From Paralithodes platypus (Eukaryota > Arthropoda > Malacostraca > Decapoda > Lithodidae), in assembly GCA_032716605.1 (NCBI GenBank), contig CM064509.1, forward strand, positions 51,104,022 to 51,168,021: DNA of 64,000 bases. Direction: 5' to 3'. The notes beneath the pieces are model-generated. The model had not been told where the DNA came from. It ran no database searches and saw nothing but the letters and a program-made list of their open reading frames with translations. A program made the position numbers and the translations under genes. This document shows positions 46,049-58,528 of this stretch, piece by piece (the first letter of the stretch is position 1; every line of letters begins with the position of its first letter).

Positions 46049-49000
46049 GTGACCGAAATAATGGATAATAGAAGAGAGAGTGAAGAGTTACCAGACAAGA
46101 CATTAAATGAATACGAGTGCATTTTACTCTGTGGTAAGCGATGTACCGCAGATGATCGTTTGGAAAACATTACACCTGAGAAGTGGAAATCCATCCGGGA
46201 AAAGTCTTTACAATGGAAAGAACTTGATAAGTTTCAACATATACATGAAAATGTGGATTGGGAGAAGGGACCAAAGGGTCACCACATGCATAGCACTTGT
46301 TACGCATCATTATTCAGCAAGCGTAAGCTCTCTCAAGCCGAAAAACGCAAACACAAATCCGAGGAACGTCTTGAAAGAGATGAAGCATCAGATCAACAAG
46401 ACCCTTCCCCAGAGGCCAGTGCACCTAAAAGGCTCCGCTCCAGTATGGGTGTCCTTCACGATAAGACTCTATGTGTGTGGTGAATGAAAGGGGCATACAA
46501 GAGTAGTGATCGTGACAAGCAGATTTAACTCCTATCAACAGTAGATGCCTGGACTAAATTCAAGTTACATACTGTCCGTCTGGAAGATGAGGTCATGAGA
46601 TTGAGACTTGACATTCTGATTGCATCCATCCCAGATAGTCAAACAGCATTGGGGTGGGAAATCCGCTACCATCGTGCGTGCTGGCGCAAATATGTAAGCG
46701 ACCACAAGCCCCTTTCAGATGAAAGCACTCAACATCTGCAGCGTGTAAACCTCCGAGAGGCCCAAGCTCTCTTTTTTCATTATATTCGTCAAGTCATCTT
46801 CAGAGACCATGAAATTCGCACACTGCAAGGCCTGCTGCAGGACTATATTCGCATTATCTCAAATCACGGACATAACTCAGTAGTAAAATCCAGCCACTTA
46901 AAGGAAATTCTCGTCAATGAATTTGGGGAAGACATCGGATTTCATGAACGCATTCAAAAGAATGTGAGTGAACTGGTATATGATACAACAGCAGCAGGTA
47001 CATACATCGAGGCGGCAATATCTACATTGGGTGTCAGCAATGATCAGTTGGTGATGAATGTTGCGGCACGACTCAAAGAGCAAGTCATCAGGACAAATAA
47101 AATTCCCTGGCTCCCATATATACACGAGTTGGAGAGAGAAGAAGACCTCAGTGAGCTCCTCCTGAAGCTGCTCACATGGCTGAAACACCCAAATAAGTCT
47201 GCAATTGATGACAGTCCATCCGTCCGATCGATTGCATCTATCCTCACAAGCTACATCACTGGAAAACGCACTGCATTTGAGATTAATCTCTCTGTCTTGC
47301 TACATGGACTGACCAATAGGGAGATAGTCGACATAATGCACAAAGATGGACTGGGCATCAGTTACAATGACGTACTTATGCTGCGAGATTTTTGGGTGGT
47401 CAATGACCTCAAGTGCTCATCTGATTGCCCCTTCGAACTAGCTGAGGGTAAGCCTGCTATCGCTATAGTCGACAACGATGACTTCAAGAGCGACACACTG
47501 ACCGGTGCTGGCCAGTCACACCGCACTAATGTCATTTTTGTGCAGCCAGAATCATTTGATACAGAACTTCCTTCCGAGAATCACGAGGATAGACCAGTTC
47601 CCGGTGCCAACTTTGCATCAAACCTCTCGACAACTCTCAAAGAGCTCGGAAGTAAAATGCAAAAAGTCAACCCATACAAGACAGCGAAGCGTGAGGAACC
47701 ACCTCTCAGGAAGCCACCACCTGATCAAAATACTCCTCCTCCTGACCCATCGGTGCAAAGAATTTGTGGTGTGATCCATGCATTGGCCAGGGCGCAAGAT
47801 GAATGAGAGAGTGTATTCCAAGACCAAGTCTCTCAACGACAGAGTTCCCTGTAGCAAGCGTTTGAACTTTTCAACTCAGGAATTGAAGAAAGCAGATGGT
47901 GAGAACCTGAAGGGAAAGACTGAGGAAATGGAGCGTAATGCCTTGGCCTCTGTTCTCGGACTGGTTGAAACGAGTGGTGCCCTCAAACTTCAAGAAGTCC
48001 TGCAGCATCGTGTTACAGCCGAGTGCCTTTCCATCTTCAACGTCAATGGAACCATCCGTAAGGCACAGAAAAGCAAGCTTCAACAAAAACTAACTATGAC
48101 TGTCATTCCAGAGCCTGATGTATACACGTCTATTATTGATATGGGCCTCATCTGGCACCTAACAACTCCTACCATTGAAGACAGAGAGAAGGGAGATGGT
48201 ACCAAGTATACCTGGGGAGATTATGCAGAGAAGTTGGTGCACTTCGTTCTAACGAGACACAAGCATGCTGAGCGCATCATTTGCGTCAATAATTCATATG
48301 ATCAGAATTACTCGATCAAGGACAGTGAGAAAATACTGCGCCAAAAAACCCTGCCAATCAGCAATGTCTTCATGAAGATAGAAGATAAATTTCCTTCTAG
48401 TAAAGTTTTCCATGCTCTCCTGGGTAAACCTGAGAACAAAATCCGCCTTCAGGCATTTCTTCAAACGGAATTCCAGAGAACAGCAGCAACAATAGCACCG
48501 AGATCATCTACTGTGTAGTTGGCAGCACTGCAAAGAATCTCACCATAGGCAAGCTTGTGCCAGAGCTCCCATGCTCCCATGCAGAGGCAGATACGGCAAT
48601 GCTCACCATATATAGTGTGCTCCGGTTAGACAGCTACACAGCAGCTGTCGTTCTTGACACAGAGGACACAGACAACTACGTGCAAGCGGCATTTGTAGCT
48701 CAGAAGACAACAGGAATCCTGTGTGTGAAACGCAAACGTCAGCTTATCGATGCCCAATGTTTGTGCAGTGAGGCAATGGCTGCATCCATCATACCACTTC
48801 ATGTCCTCACTGGGTGTGACCACAACTCTGGCTTCTATGGAGCAAGCAAGAAGCTCATCGCAGATCGTCTGGAGAAGTCTAAAGAGGCACACGACCTGCT
48901 AGCAGCATGTGGTACACAGCTCCTAGTCACAGAACAGGTCATCAGTGATTTGGAGCGGTTTGTCATTCGATATGTCTATGGTGATACCAAAAGTAAGACC

Positions 49001-49351
49001 CTGGGAGATGCGAGGGCAGCGAAGTGGAGAGCTCAGAAGAAAAAAAGCACTATCCAACTTGTGCCTGACTTGGACAGTCTCCGTCCACACTTGGAGCGTG
49101 CAAACTATCTTGCATATTTGCAAAAGCATTACCAGCTCCAAAGTCACCCCTCACCGATCGGCCATGGATGGCATCTTGTAAATGGCCTATGTCTGCCTGT
49201 CCGTTCAACCCAGCCCCTACTTCCCCCATCCAAACCACTACCTACAAATCCGCAGGCAGAGAACAACAGTGATGATAGCAGCGAAAGTGAGGACAGTGAT
49301 TCTGATAGTGGCTCATACAGTGAATCATGTAGTGACAGTGAAGTGGCAGAT
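46049..49351 (+). pseudogene. Element 2 transposase/nuclease-like ORF, broken
   Basis: In order: an N-terminal Cys/His region (LLCGKRC; GHHMHSTCYASLF) from 46049, then a likely decayed C-to-stop TGA at 46481. From 46595 a helical domain opens with WEIRYHRACWRKYV, followed by the NDDFKSDTLTGAGQSHR box (about 47472-47523). After a frame change near 47780 comes SIIDMGLIWHL and KFPSSKVFHALL (47778-48518). After another shift near 48490 comes CSHAEADTAML (about 48572) and DTEDTDNYV (about 48656), acidic pairs like those of XPG/FEN nucleases, and VLTGCDHNSGFYGASK (about 48806), helix-3-turn-helix-like. It ends in an acidic Ser/Asp/Glu tail with a TAG stop at 49352-49354. The last 100 nt overlap the right TIR. 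Confidence 0.82.
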
Positions 49352-49688
49352 TAGTATGTACAATTAGTATAATACAATACAATAACAATACAATATACAA
49401 TACAATACAATACAATAACCATTCCAGTGGATTTGTAATGCCAGAATTAGGGAAAAAGGACACCTCATTCGTCCTTGTAGCTAATCTGATGCCAGAGATA
49501 TTACATTTCATGTTTTTCAAGATGGCGTTGGCGACCATTTTGAATATTGGGCTCTAGCAGAGTTAGCCGTCATTTTTCAGAGGGGCATAGGAGCTAATTT
49601 TCCTTTAAAATGGTTCAGGTTGTCAAATCCATCGAGAGAAAAAGGTAGGAACAAAATGGTCACGGATTCCAAGCAAATGACCCTACTA
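49251..49688 (-). repeat. Right TIR of element 2
   Basis: Inverted partner of 45524-45974. It spans the end of the ORF, a CAATA-rich stretch (49370-49425) and the element terminus. Confidence 0.88.
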
Positions 49689-49711
49689 TATATATACAGT
49701 ATATATATATA

Positions 49712-49755
<44 letters not shown>

Positions 49756-50243
49756 TATATATTTTTTATTTTTTTCTATATTCCAACTACTCCCTCTCGG
49801 GCATAGGCTGATAGCCTTTACACTACACCGCTGAACACGGTGAGGCCCGTGAGGTCTTGCTCCAGTCTAGGGAGTGAGACATGCGAAGCTTCACGGCTCG
49901 AAGCAACTCCATCTCTGAAGCTGCTTCACCTTTGTGCTTCACAGTCTCATCCCCCAGGCTCGGACCCTCACTCTCAGAACGCCACCTATTGAGCAATTAA
50001 CTCACTTGGCATTGCCCCCCTGTAGCATATTTTTGAATATGGGAATATTCATACAATGCTATTTAATCAGGGAACAATGAGGGTATTTATTTGGCATTTC
50101 GGTGTGCTGTGGTAATGCACTGATACCTAGGTACAGCACAAATTCCATCCCAATAATATCTTCCCATTGACATACTGGGATTCGAATCCGGGTCCATTGG
50201 ATTACCAGTCCAGTAGCAAGACCACTCCGCCACACCTCCCGGT
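49689..50243 (-). mobile_element. tRNA-derived SINE copy S4 with (TA)n tail, most complete
   Basis: On the minus strand a tRNA-like head starts near 50240. The A-box-like TGGCGGAGTGG is the complement of 50222-50232 and the B-box-like GGATTCGAATCC of 50178-50189. The body shared with S1-S3 runs to 49785. It ends in an A-rich tail (49761-49784) followed by (TA)n with ACAG interruptions (49689-49760). It is the reference copy for the family in this window. Confidence 0.85.
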
Positions 50244-50519
50244 ACTGTATATACTGTATATACTCTGTAAATCTTTTTTTATATTATTGATGAATTGCTG
50301 ACATCATTAATTGCATGGATTGTTTGTTCAATGATTTATTTTATTTTCTCTAGTCTTTTGTGTAGACAAATACTTATAATATACAGTACTAGGATGTTTT
50401 GGAATTGGGTCAACTTCGCCATCATCTTGTGTGCTTGTTACATTGGTACACGTAATCCACAAAGGTAAATTATCAATAGATAAAGTAGAATACGTTCGTT
50501 CTTTGAAAGCCATTGTAAA
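50244..50519. other. AT-rich intron sequence, nothing seen
   Basis: Spacer between two SINEs; no feature recognised. Confidence 0.5.
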
Positions 50520-50958
50520 GTAAATCTGACGCGGTCAATAAACCGCGATGGGCTGGTCTATCAGAGTGAGACCTGAGCGATCTCTGCTATACCCATAGCT
50601 TACTCTGACTGTTCCTTTTACTTATATATTTTCTAGATCTCAAGTGACGGCGTCTCTTCCGTGGATTGACCTCCCAATCTACCAAGATTGGAAGCTAAAG
50701 CGTCACATTATTCCTTTGCCCCTCAACTTTCTCTTCATAATTGCTGAGGGGCACAGGGCCCTGGGTGGGGCTTTGGTTTCCCGGGCGTTTACGCACCCTC
50801 TCAGCTCCCCGCCATGGAGTGGCTTCGGTCACCCAGGCTTTATTGTGGTCGGCAGGGAGGGTTCTGTGGGGGCGCTCGTTTATGGCCTTGGCCTTACTCG
50901 GGGCCTTGGGGCTGTTCGGCCAGGCAGCTTGGGGAACAACAACAACAACAACAACAAC
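50520..50958 (+). mobile_element. tRNA-headed SINE second family, 5'-truncated copy
   Basis: Plus-strand copy of the body at 17410-17850 (CTATCAGAGTGAGA-like, TTCCGTGGATTGACCTCCCA, GGGGCACAGGGCCCTGGG). It lacks the tRNA-like head and ends in an (AAC)n tail at 50935-50957. The open frames through it are not conserved between the two copies. Confidence 0.8.
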
Positions 50959-51201
50959 GGTTAATTCCTATATTGAATGAACAATATTCATGTTTTATAA
51001 TATCCTCCAAAATATATATAAAACAAAATAATATTCTTTTGCAACGGTTAATGAGCTACTATAATCTCATAATTATAATGATTGCAACAAATACAATATT
51101 ACATATTGATCGGCCATTTTTGTCCGTATTAAAGGAGAGTAACCTTAAGGAATCGAACATTTAATTTCACTAGCTTATGAAAGCCTTTGTTCTGAGCTGA
51201 C
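50959..51201. other. Intron sequence following exon a
   Basis: AT-rich; it begins the intron between exons a and b on the minus strand. Nothing else seen. Confidence 0.5.
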
Positions 51202-51363
51202 CTGAAGTCCCTGCCCTTAGCGAACCCGTTGATCTTCTTGACCCTGAAGCCCGCCAGGTGACAGAACTCCGCCAGCAGGTTGGAGTAGTCCTTGCTGACC
51301 CCTGCCCGAGACCCCAGCACACCGTCCACTGTCTGGTTCTTTTCCAGAAATTTCCAATCAAAC
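51202..51363 (-). CDS. KY/hillarin-like protein, exon a (nucleophile-motif region)
   Basis: A 162-nt exon with acceptor ctcctttacag and donor TTCAG/gtcagc. The first G completes a codon from an unseen upstream exon; 53 codons follow, and the final AG is completed to Arg by exon b. Residues include FDWKFLEKNQ, GVLGSRAGVSKDYSN, FCHLAGFRVKKINGFAKG. In the family the motif is G-V-C-x-x-Y-(A/S) followed by a C..AG....+.+.G+.KG segment. Here the nucleophile position is Ser (GVSKDYSN), so thiol catalysis by the classic triad is not expected unless another residue serves. The exon is upstream of exon b by about 5.9 kb. The preceding exon was not found in the window. Confidence 0.9.
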
Positions 51364-51404
51364 CTGTAAAGGAGAGTTTATCTGATGTAAGTCAAAGTAA
51401 GTGA

Positions 51405-51880
51405 TGATGACAAAGTTGAAAGGAAGGCCTTTCGTATCATTAACTCCCGTCCACTCACTAACTCTCTGCAATCTCTCTCCGTCCGCCGCAATGTTGCATC
51501 TCTCTCGCTATTCTATCGCTACTATAATAATCAGTGTTCCTCAGAGCTTTCCCAGTTTATACCACCTCCTTTACGTAGGGCACGTGGTACCCGTCTTGCA
51601 ACTCAATCCCACCTCTCCTCTGTGCAACTCTCCAACCCAAGAGTGAAACGTTACTCTCAAACTTTCTTCTACTCAACAGCTGAGCTCTGGAACTCTCTCC
51701 CAGGATCAGTCTTTCCCTCTTCCTATGACTTAAATTGCTTCAAACTCCGTGTGTCCAGGCATTTTGGCTCGAACATCCCTTGATTTTGGCCCTGTCACTC
51801 TTTCAACTATGGGGGAGGCATTCGCTATAGGCAGTTCTGCCTTTTGCCTCCCTCAATCACATAAAAAAAAAAAAAAAATC
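51405..51880 (+). mobile_element. Jockey-like LINE 3' fragment (copy C)
   Basis: Plus-strand copy of the last part of the RT ORF and 3' UTR of copy D, beginning at GACAAAGTTGAAAGGAAGGC and ending in a poly-A run (51866-51880). It lies between exon a and the relic exon, 40 bp beyond the exon a acceptor. Confidence 0.9.
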
Positions 51881-51965
51881 AGTTATAGCTCAGTGCAGAA
51901 TAAAGAGCTTGTGAATTGGAAGCTTACAAGTTACAATACCGCATTCCACTCAGTCAGTTTTAAGT

Positions 51966-52012
51966 GGTAAGGATTCATGGCTTGGTTCTTGTCCAAGTAC
52001 TTCCAGTCAAAC
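51966..52012 (-). pseudogene. Relic partial duplicate of exon a
   Basis: On the minus strand this reads FDWKYLDKNQAMNP, matching the first 12-14 residues of exon a (FDWKFLEKNQTVDG). Homology then ends and a stop follows within about 12 codons. At the homologous splice position the acceptor AG is replaced by AA (ttattaa/G). It is the remnant of a duplicated or alternative exon, probably broken before or with the LINE copy C insertion next to it. Confidence 0.7.
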
Positions 52013-53019
52013 TTAATAAGAACAGAACAAATTACAACACATTAATTGACACTAGTAGATATATGACTATGTTATTTATTATTTTCTCTGGAATGAAGGT
52101 CTTTAATGTTTGTTCTAGACAAACCAAAGCACAATTGCCATTGGTACTAATATATTCACTGTCTGTAATTGCTATTTCGTGTTTTGCTATGCACTAAACC
52201 TGAAGGAAAGGAGGTGAGTAACTTAACAACAATAACTCAACGATATTGATGGATATTTTCCAACTTAAATTTGTTCATGTATTTTCAATATACCTGAACC
52301 TGAACAGAGGAAAAATACCGTTTGCTTAACAGCTTAGTTTCATACCGATAATTATGTACCGTACTGTATCGGGAGGGTTGCACAGAACAATATAACCAAG
52401 CACTAAATCATTCTACATTATCACTACTGCTTCACAGGTAAACATACTGTAATTCACTTTGATTTACAATGGTCAAACCAGTGATTTATTTGATACCAGA
52501 TAAATCTTTGAATATTTTAACTTTTAAGTTCTTCTCAACTTTTGATTTTCCCTTGAAATAGACTATAGTAAAAACATAATCATACACATCATAAAATTGT
52601 ATATACATAGACAAATAAACCATTAAAATACATGAGTGAATCCTAACTTTCTGTTACAACTACCATACCTAAAATAAGGAATATCAATACATATACAGTT
52701 GCGTTCTTGCATTGTATGTGTGCGTACCTCAAGCCCACAAACGCTCCGGACTGTGTAGATCAGACTTGTCACCAACATTCAGGAAGTATCATCATGGGCT
52801 TTAACGGAAGGATTTGAAAACAAAAACAAATAATAATATGTTTCAGCATATCGACGCTTCGGTCGCATGTGATCCCAGTAGACTATGCTATCGTAATACT
52901 ACCCTCTCGGGATTTCGGAACTACTCTTTAACCAACACATAGTGCGGGTATCTTGAATATATATATATATATATATGTATTATATATACTGTATATATAT
53001 ATATATATATATACCTGTA
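52013..53019. other. Intron sequence, nothing firm
   Basis: Expected to hold, or be followed by, the exon upstream of exon a, but I found no splice-bounded match. A short TA tract (52959-53010) precedes LINE copy D. Confidence 0.4.
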
Positions 53020-55300
53020 TAGATAAACGTATCTCTGTCACCTGTCCTATCTCTCCAGTACGGCCACCCGATCCTCCTAGCCGGCGGCGCTTGTGGCACT
53101 TCGGCGCTGCCGACTGGCAGTACTTCTTTGATTTCCCATGAAATGATTTCTGCTTCCGTGGCCGGGGACCCTCGGAGAGTGCTGAACGTATTACCGAGGT
53201 AATCCTATCGGGCATGGAAGCATACATTCCATTCTCTTTCTCTCAGACTAATGCTAAAAAATCTTGGTTTACTCACGCCTGTTCTACTGCTGTCCGTAAT
53301 AAGGAGGAAGCATTCAAACGGTACCGACGCCTTAAAACTCAAGACTCTCATTCTTCCTATGTTTCTGCCCGGAATCAAGCCAAATCTGTTCTTCGACTTG
53401 CCAAACACTCTTTCATCAATAATAAATGCACTGAACTATCCAACTCTAGCTCTTCCCAAGCTTTCTGGCATCTAGCCAAGAACCTCTCCAACAATTTCTC
53501 TTCCTCGTCTTTCCCTACCCTTTTCCACTCTGATGGCACAACCATCACTTCTTCCTCTCACAAAGCTAAACTCTTCGCTCAAACTTTTGCTAGAAACTCC
53601 ACCTTGGATGATTCCGGTGCTCTTCCTCCCTCTCCGCCCTCCTCTCTCTTACTTATGCCTAATATCCTAATCTCTTCTAAAGATGTACTTTCTACCCTCT
53701 CTGGGCTTAATACTAATAAGGCGTACGGTCCGGACGGTGTTCCTCCTGTTGTTCTCAAAAACTGTGCTTCCGTGCTGACTCCCTGCCTAGGCAAACTCTT
53801 TCGTCTCTGTCCATCCTCTAACGTCTTCCCTTCATGCTGGAAATTTGCTCACATTCAACCTGTCCCAAAGAAGGGTGACCGCTCTCAACCCTCCAACTAT
53901 CGTCCAATTGCTATCATCTCATGTCTTTCTAAAGTTTTTTAAACTATTCTTGCTTCCAAATTTCTTAAGCATTTCTCTTCTCATAATCTGCTCTCAGATC
54001 GCCAGTATGGCTTCCTTAATTAAGGGTCGCTCTACTGGTGATCTTCTTTCATATATTACTAACTCTTGGTCATCCTCCTTTCGTGAATTCGGTGAGACTT
54101 TTCTATTGCACTAGACATATCGAAAGCCTTCGATAGAGTCTGGTACAAATCTTTAATTTCTAAACTACCCTCCTTCGGTTTTTATCCCTCCATCTGTGCC
54201 TTTGTCTCTAATTTCCTTTCCGGCCGTTCCATAGCCGCGGTTGTGGACGACCATTGTTCACTTCCTCACCCTATAAACTCCGGTGTTCCTCAGGGCTTTG
54301 TCCTATCTCCTATTATCTTTCTAATTTTTATAAATTATTTCCTCAACTGTACCTCAATTTCCATCCATTCATACGCAGACGACTCAACCTTACACTACTC
54401 CATTAGTTTTTCAGAACGCCCCAGCCAGCAATCCTTCAATGACAAACGTAATGAAGCCATAGAACTCTTAATTTCTGATCTAAATACTATCTCCAATTGG
54501 GGCAGAGAAAACCTTGTTACCTTTAATGCTTCCAAAACCCAATTTCTCCATCTATCTACCCGTAAGGAACTCCCAGCGGACTATCCCTTATTCTTCAACA
54601 ATACAAAAATCAATCCTTCATCTTCTCTCAATATTCTTGGTGTCTCCTTTTTTTCTGCTCTTAGTTGGAAGGACCATATTACCAGTCTTGCTAAGGCAGC
54701 CTCCCAGAAGCTGGGTGTGCTCAACTGCCTTAGGGGGTTCTTTTCCCCTGCACAGCTTCTTGCTCTGTACAGGGACATAGTGCTTCCTTGTATTGAGTAT
54801 TGTTCACATGTGTGGGGAGGTTCCGCTCACACCGCTCTACTAGACAAAGTTGAAAGGAAGGCCTTTCGTATCATTAACTCCCGTCCACTCACCAACTCTC
54901 TGCAATCTCTCTCTCTCCGCCCCAATGTTGCATCTCTCTCGCTATTCTATCGCTACTATAATAATCAGTGTTCCTCAGAGCCTTCCCATTGTATACCATC
55001 TCCTTTACGTAGGGCACGTGGTACCCATCTTGCAACTCAATCCCACCCCTACTCTGTGCAACTCTCCAACCCAAGAGTGAAACGTTACTCTCAAACTTTC
55101 TTCTACTCAACAGCTGAGCTCTGGAACTCTCTCCCTGAATCAGTCTTTCCCTCTTCCTATGACTTAAATTGCTTCAAACTCTGTGTGTCCAGGCATTTTA
55201 GCTCGAACGTCCCTTGATTTTGGCCCTGTCACTCTTTTAACTATGGGGAGGCACTCGCTATAGGCAGTTCTGCCTTTTGCCTCCCTCAATCACATAGAAA
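53020..55300 (+). mobile_element. Jockey-like LINE, longest copy (copy D)
   Basis: Starts near the end of the endonuclease (VTCPI, then PSRRRLWHFGA). It continues through the linker (53214-53942; NKAYGPDGVPP, PVPKKGDRSQPSNYRPI), a frameshifted patch (53940-54240) with the ISKAFDRVW box, and RT (54243-55217; GVPQGFVLSP, SYADDST, LNILGVSF, LGVLNCLRGFF) to a natural stop. A 3' UTR with a CACATAGAAAAAG tail and (TA)n follows. The 5' UTR and most of the endonuclease are missing. There are frameshifts near 53940 and 54020-54110. Confidence 0.92.
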
Positions 55301-55360
55301 AAGAAAAACAAAATATATATATATATTGAGAATATATCACAAATACACGTGAGCCACTAA

Positions 55361-55523
55361 ATGTTTCTAGTCTCTCAGTGGGGATCGAACCATCGACCAT
55401 CAGAACGATAGCCGACGCTTTAATCAATTACACCACGGCAGTCTACCGTGGTGTAATTGATTAAAGCGTCGGCTATCGTTCTGATGGTCGATGGTTCGAT
55501 CCCCACTGAGAGACTAGAAACAT
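55361..55523. repeat. Perfect 78-bp inverted repeat of a tRNA-like unit
   Basis: The arms 55361-55438 and 55446-55523 are exact reverse complements around a 7-bp loop (cagtcta). Each arm reads outward as a tRNA-like unit with an A-box-like TGGTGTAATTG (right arm 55449-55459) and a B-box-like GGTTCGATCCCC (55493-55504). The arms run into TA-rich DNA. It is head-to-head SINE heads or a tRNA-derived palindrome. I could not fold a clean acceptor stem, so I do not call it a tRNA gene. Confidence 0.85.
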
Positions 55524-57084
<1,561 letters not shown>

Positions 57085-57464
57085 GAATTCATGATAACGT
57101 TAAGATATCGTGTACACTTTTACAGTAATGTTCAATTCATGATAACGTTAAGATATCGTGTACACTTTAACAGTAATGTTCAATTCATGATAACGTTAAG
57201 ATATCGTGTACACGTTTACATGTTCAATTCATGATAACGTTAAGATATCGTGTACACTTTAACAGTAATGTTCAATTCATGATAACGTTAAGATATCGTG
57301 TACACTTTAACAGTAATGTTCAATTCATGATAACGTTAAGATATCGTGTACACTTTAACAGTAATGTTCAATTCATGATAACGTTAAGATATCGTGTACA
57401 CGTTTACATGTTCAATTCATGATAACGTTAAGATATCGTGTACACTTTTACAGTAATGTTCAAT
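57085..57464. repeat. 48-bp tandem array, eight copies
   Basis: A unit beginning AATTCATGATAACGTTAAG repeats at 48-bp spacing. Copies three and seven are a shorter 44-bp form ending CACGTTTACATGTTC. Confidence 0.9.
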
Positions 57465-58259
57465 TTATTTGCTATTCATAATCGTGGTTCTTGCACATAA
57501 GTCATGTGAACGTTAACTTTGTTGTGTTAGTGTGTGTGTTTGTGTGTGTGTTTGTGAAGGAAGAAATTTATGTACATATTCGTATTTGGGTATGTTCCTG
57601 TTTATATATTTTATCTGCTATTTGGTTTATGAAAGTGTTACAAAGTAAATTACTGAAAACACACACACACACCTACACACACATCTACACACACACACAC
57701 ACATACCTACACATACACACACTCACACACACACATCATAGCCTGGTCTCCTTGACAAATGAAGGTCAGCGAGGATATATTGTACAGTTAACAAAAGAAA
57801 CATGTACCCGCACTATTTCACCATTCCTATTGTATATTCCGGTAATTATATATTTCATACATATTTTGTATATCATTATGAAACAATATCTTATAGCATC
57901 CTTTAGCATATTAAACGTATTATCATAAAATATATAATATTTGTTTGTCTAGCCTTTTATTCTGATATGGTGATACTATATATATTTAACTATAATATAC
58001 AATCAATTTAACTTTTCGCCACGTACATTACAAAAATTTCTTGGTTAGCAATCACGTTTAATAATTATGCAGCGTTTCTTAGCTTAACAAATACACAACA
58101 TTTCTAGCGTGTAAATTACGAAAAAAAATCTATCTAATTTCATAATATACTGGACTCTATCCGTTTGTAACGTCGTGTAATATCATCAAAGGTACCTAAT
58201 GTGCAAAGCTGTTCTTATGTGTGTTCTGTTTTTTGTTTATCTCAATGGATCGTATTTTG

Positions 58260-58324
<65 letters not shown>

Positions 58325-58528
58325 AGAGAGAGAGAGAGTGAGAGAGAATCGTGAATCAAAGGAAGGCATACATAGTATGGAATTAATCGTGCATGACCTA
58401 AACTATTTACGTTAAAATACGTAATGGGTAAGAAATAATATCGATGAGATTGAAATATATCGAAGATATACTAAATAACTCTAGAGTATTAATGTCTAAT
58501 AGAGAATACGGGTAGTAGGCTACAATAA
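57465..58528. other. Spacer with CA and GA microsatellites
   Basis: CA-type repeats (57659-57735) and a long (GA)n tract (58264-58347). No gene seen. Confidence 0.6.

Larger units (their letters stand above)
45524..49688 (+). mobile_element. Long-TIR DNA transposon, Academ-like (element 2)
   Basis: A 4165-bp element with ends TAGTAGGGT and ACCCTACTA and TIRs of about 440 bp (45524-45974; 49251-49688). The ends resemble those of element 1 (TAGTTAGGG). The flanks are TCT on the left and TAT on the right, so a 3-bp duplication is possible but blurred by the TA tract. It encodes plus-strand remnants of a transposase/nuclease of the same general family. Confidence 0.85.

Noticed and set aside
50644..50964. 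A protein gene (106- and 116-codon frames)
   Set aside because: The segment is the body of a SINE also present at 17410-17850, where the frames are not conserved.
55446..55523. A functional tRNA gene
   Set aside because: A-box and B-box-like words are present, but I could not pair an acceptor stem or define a sound anticodon arm, and it occurs as an exact inverted pair in a repeat context. A SINE head is more likely.
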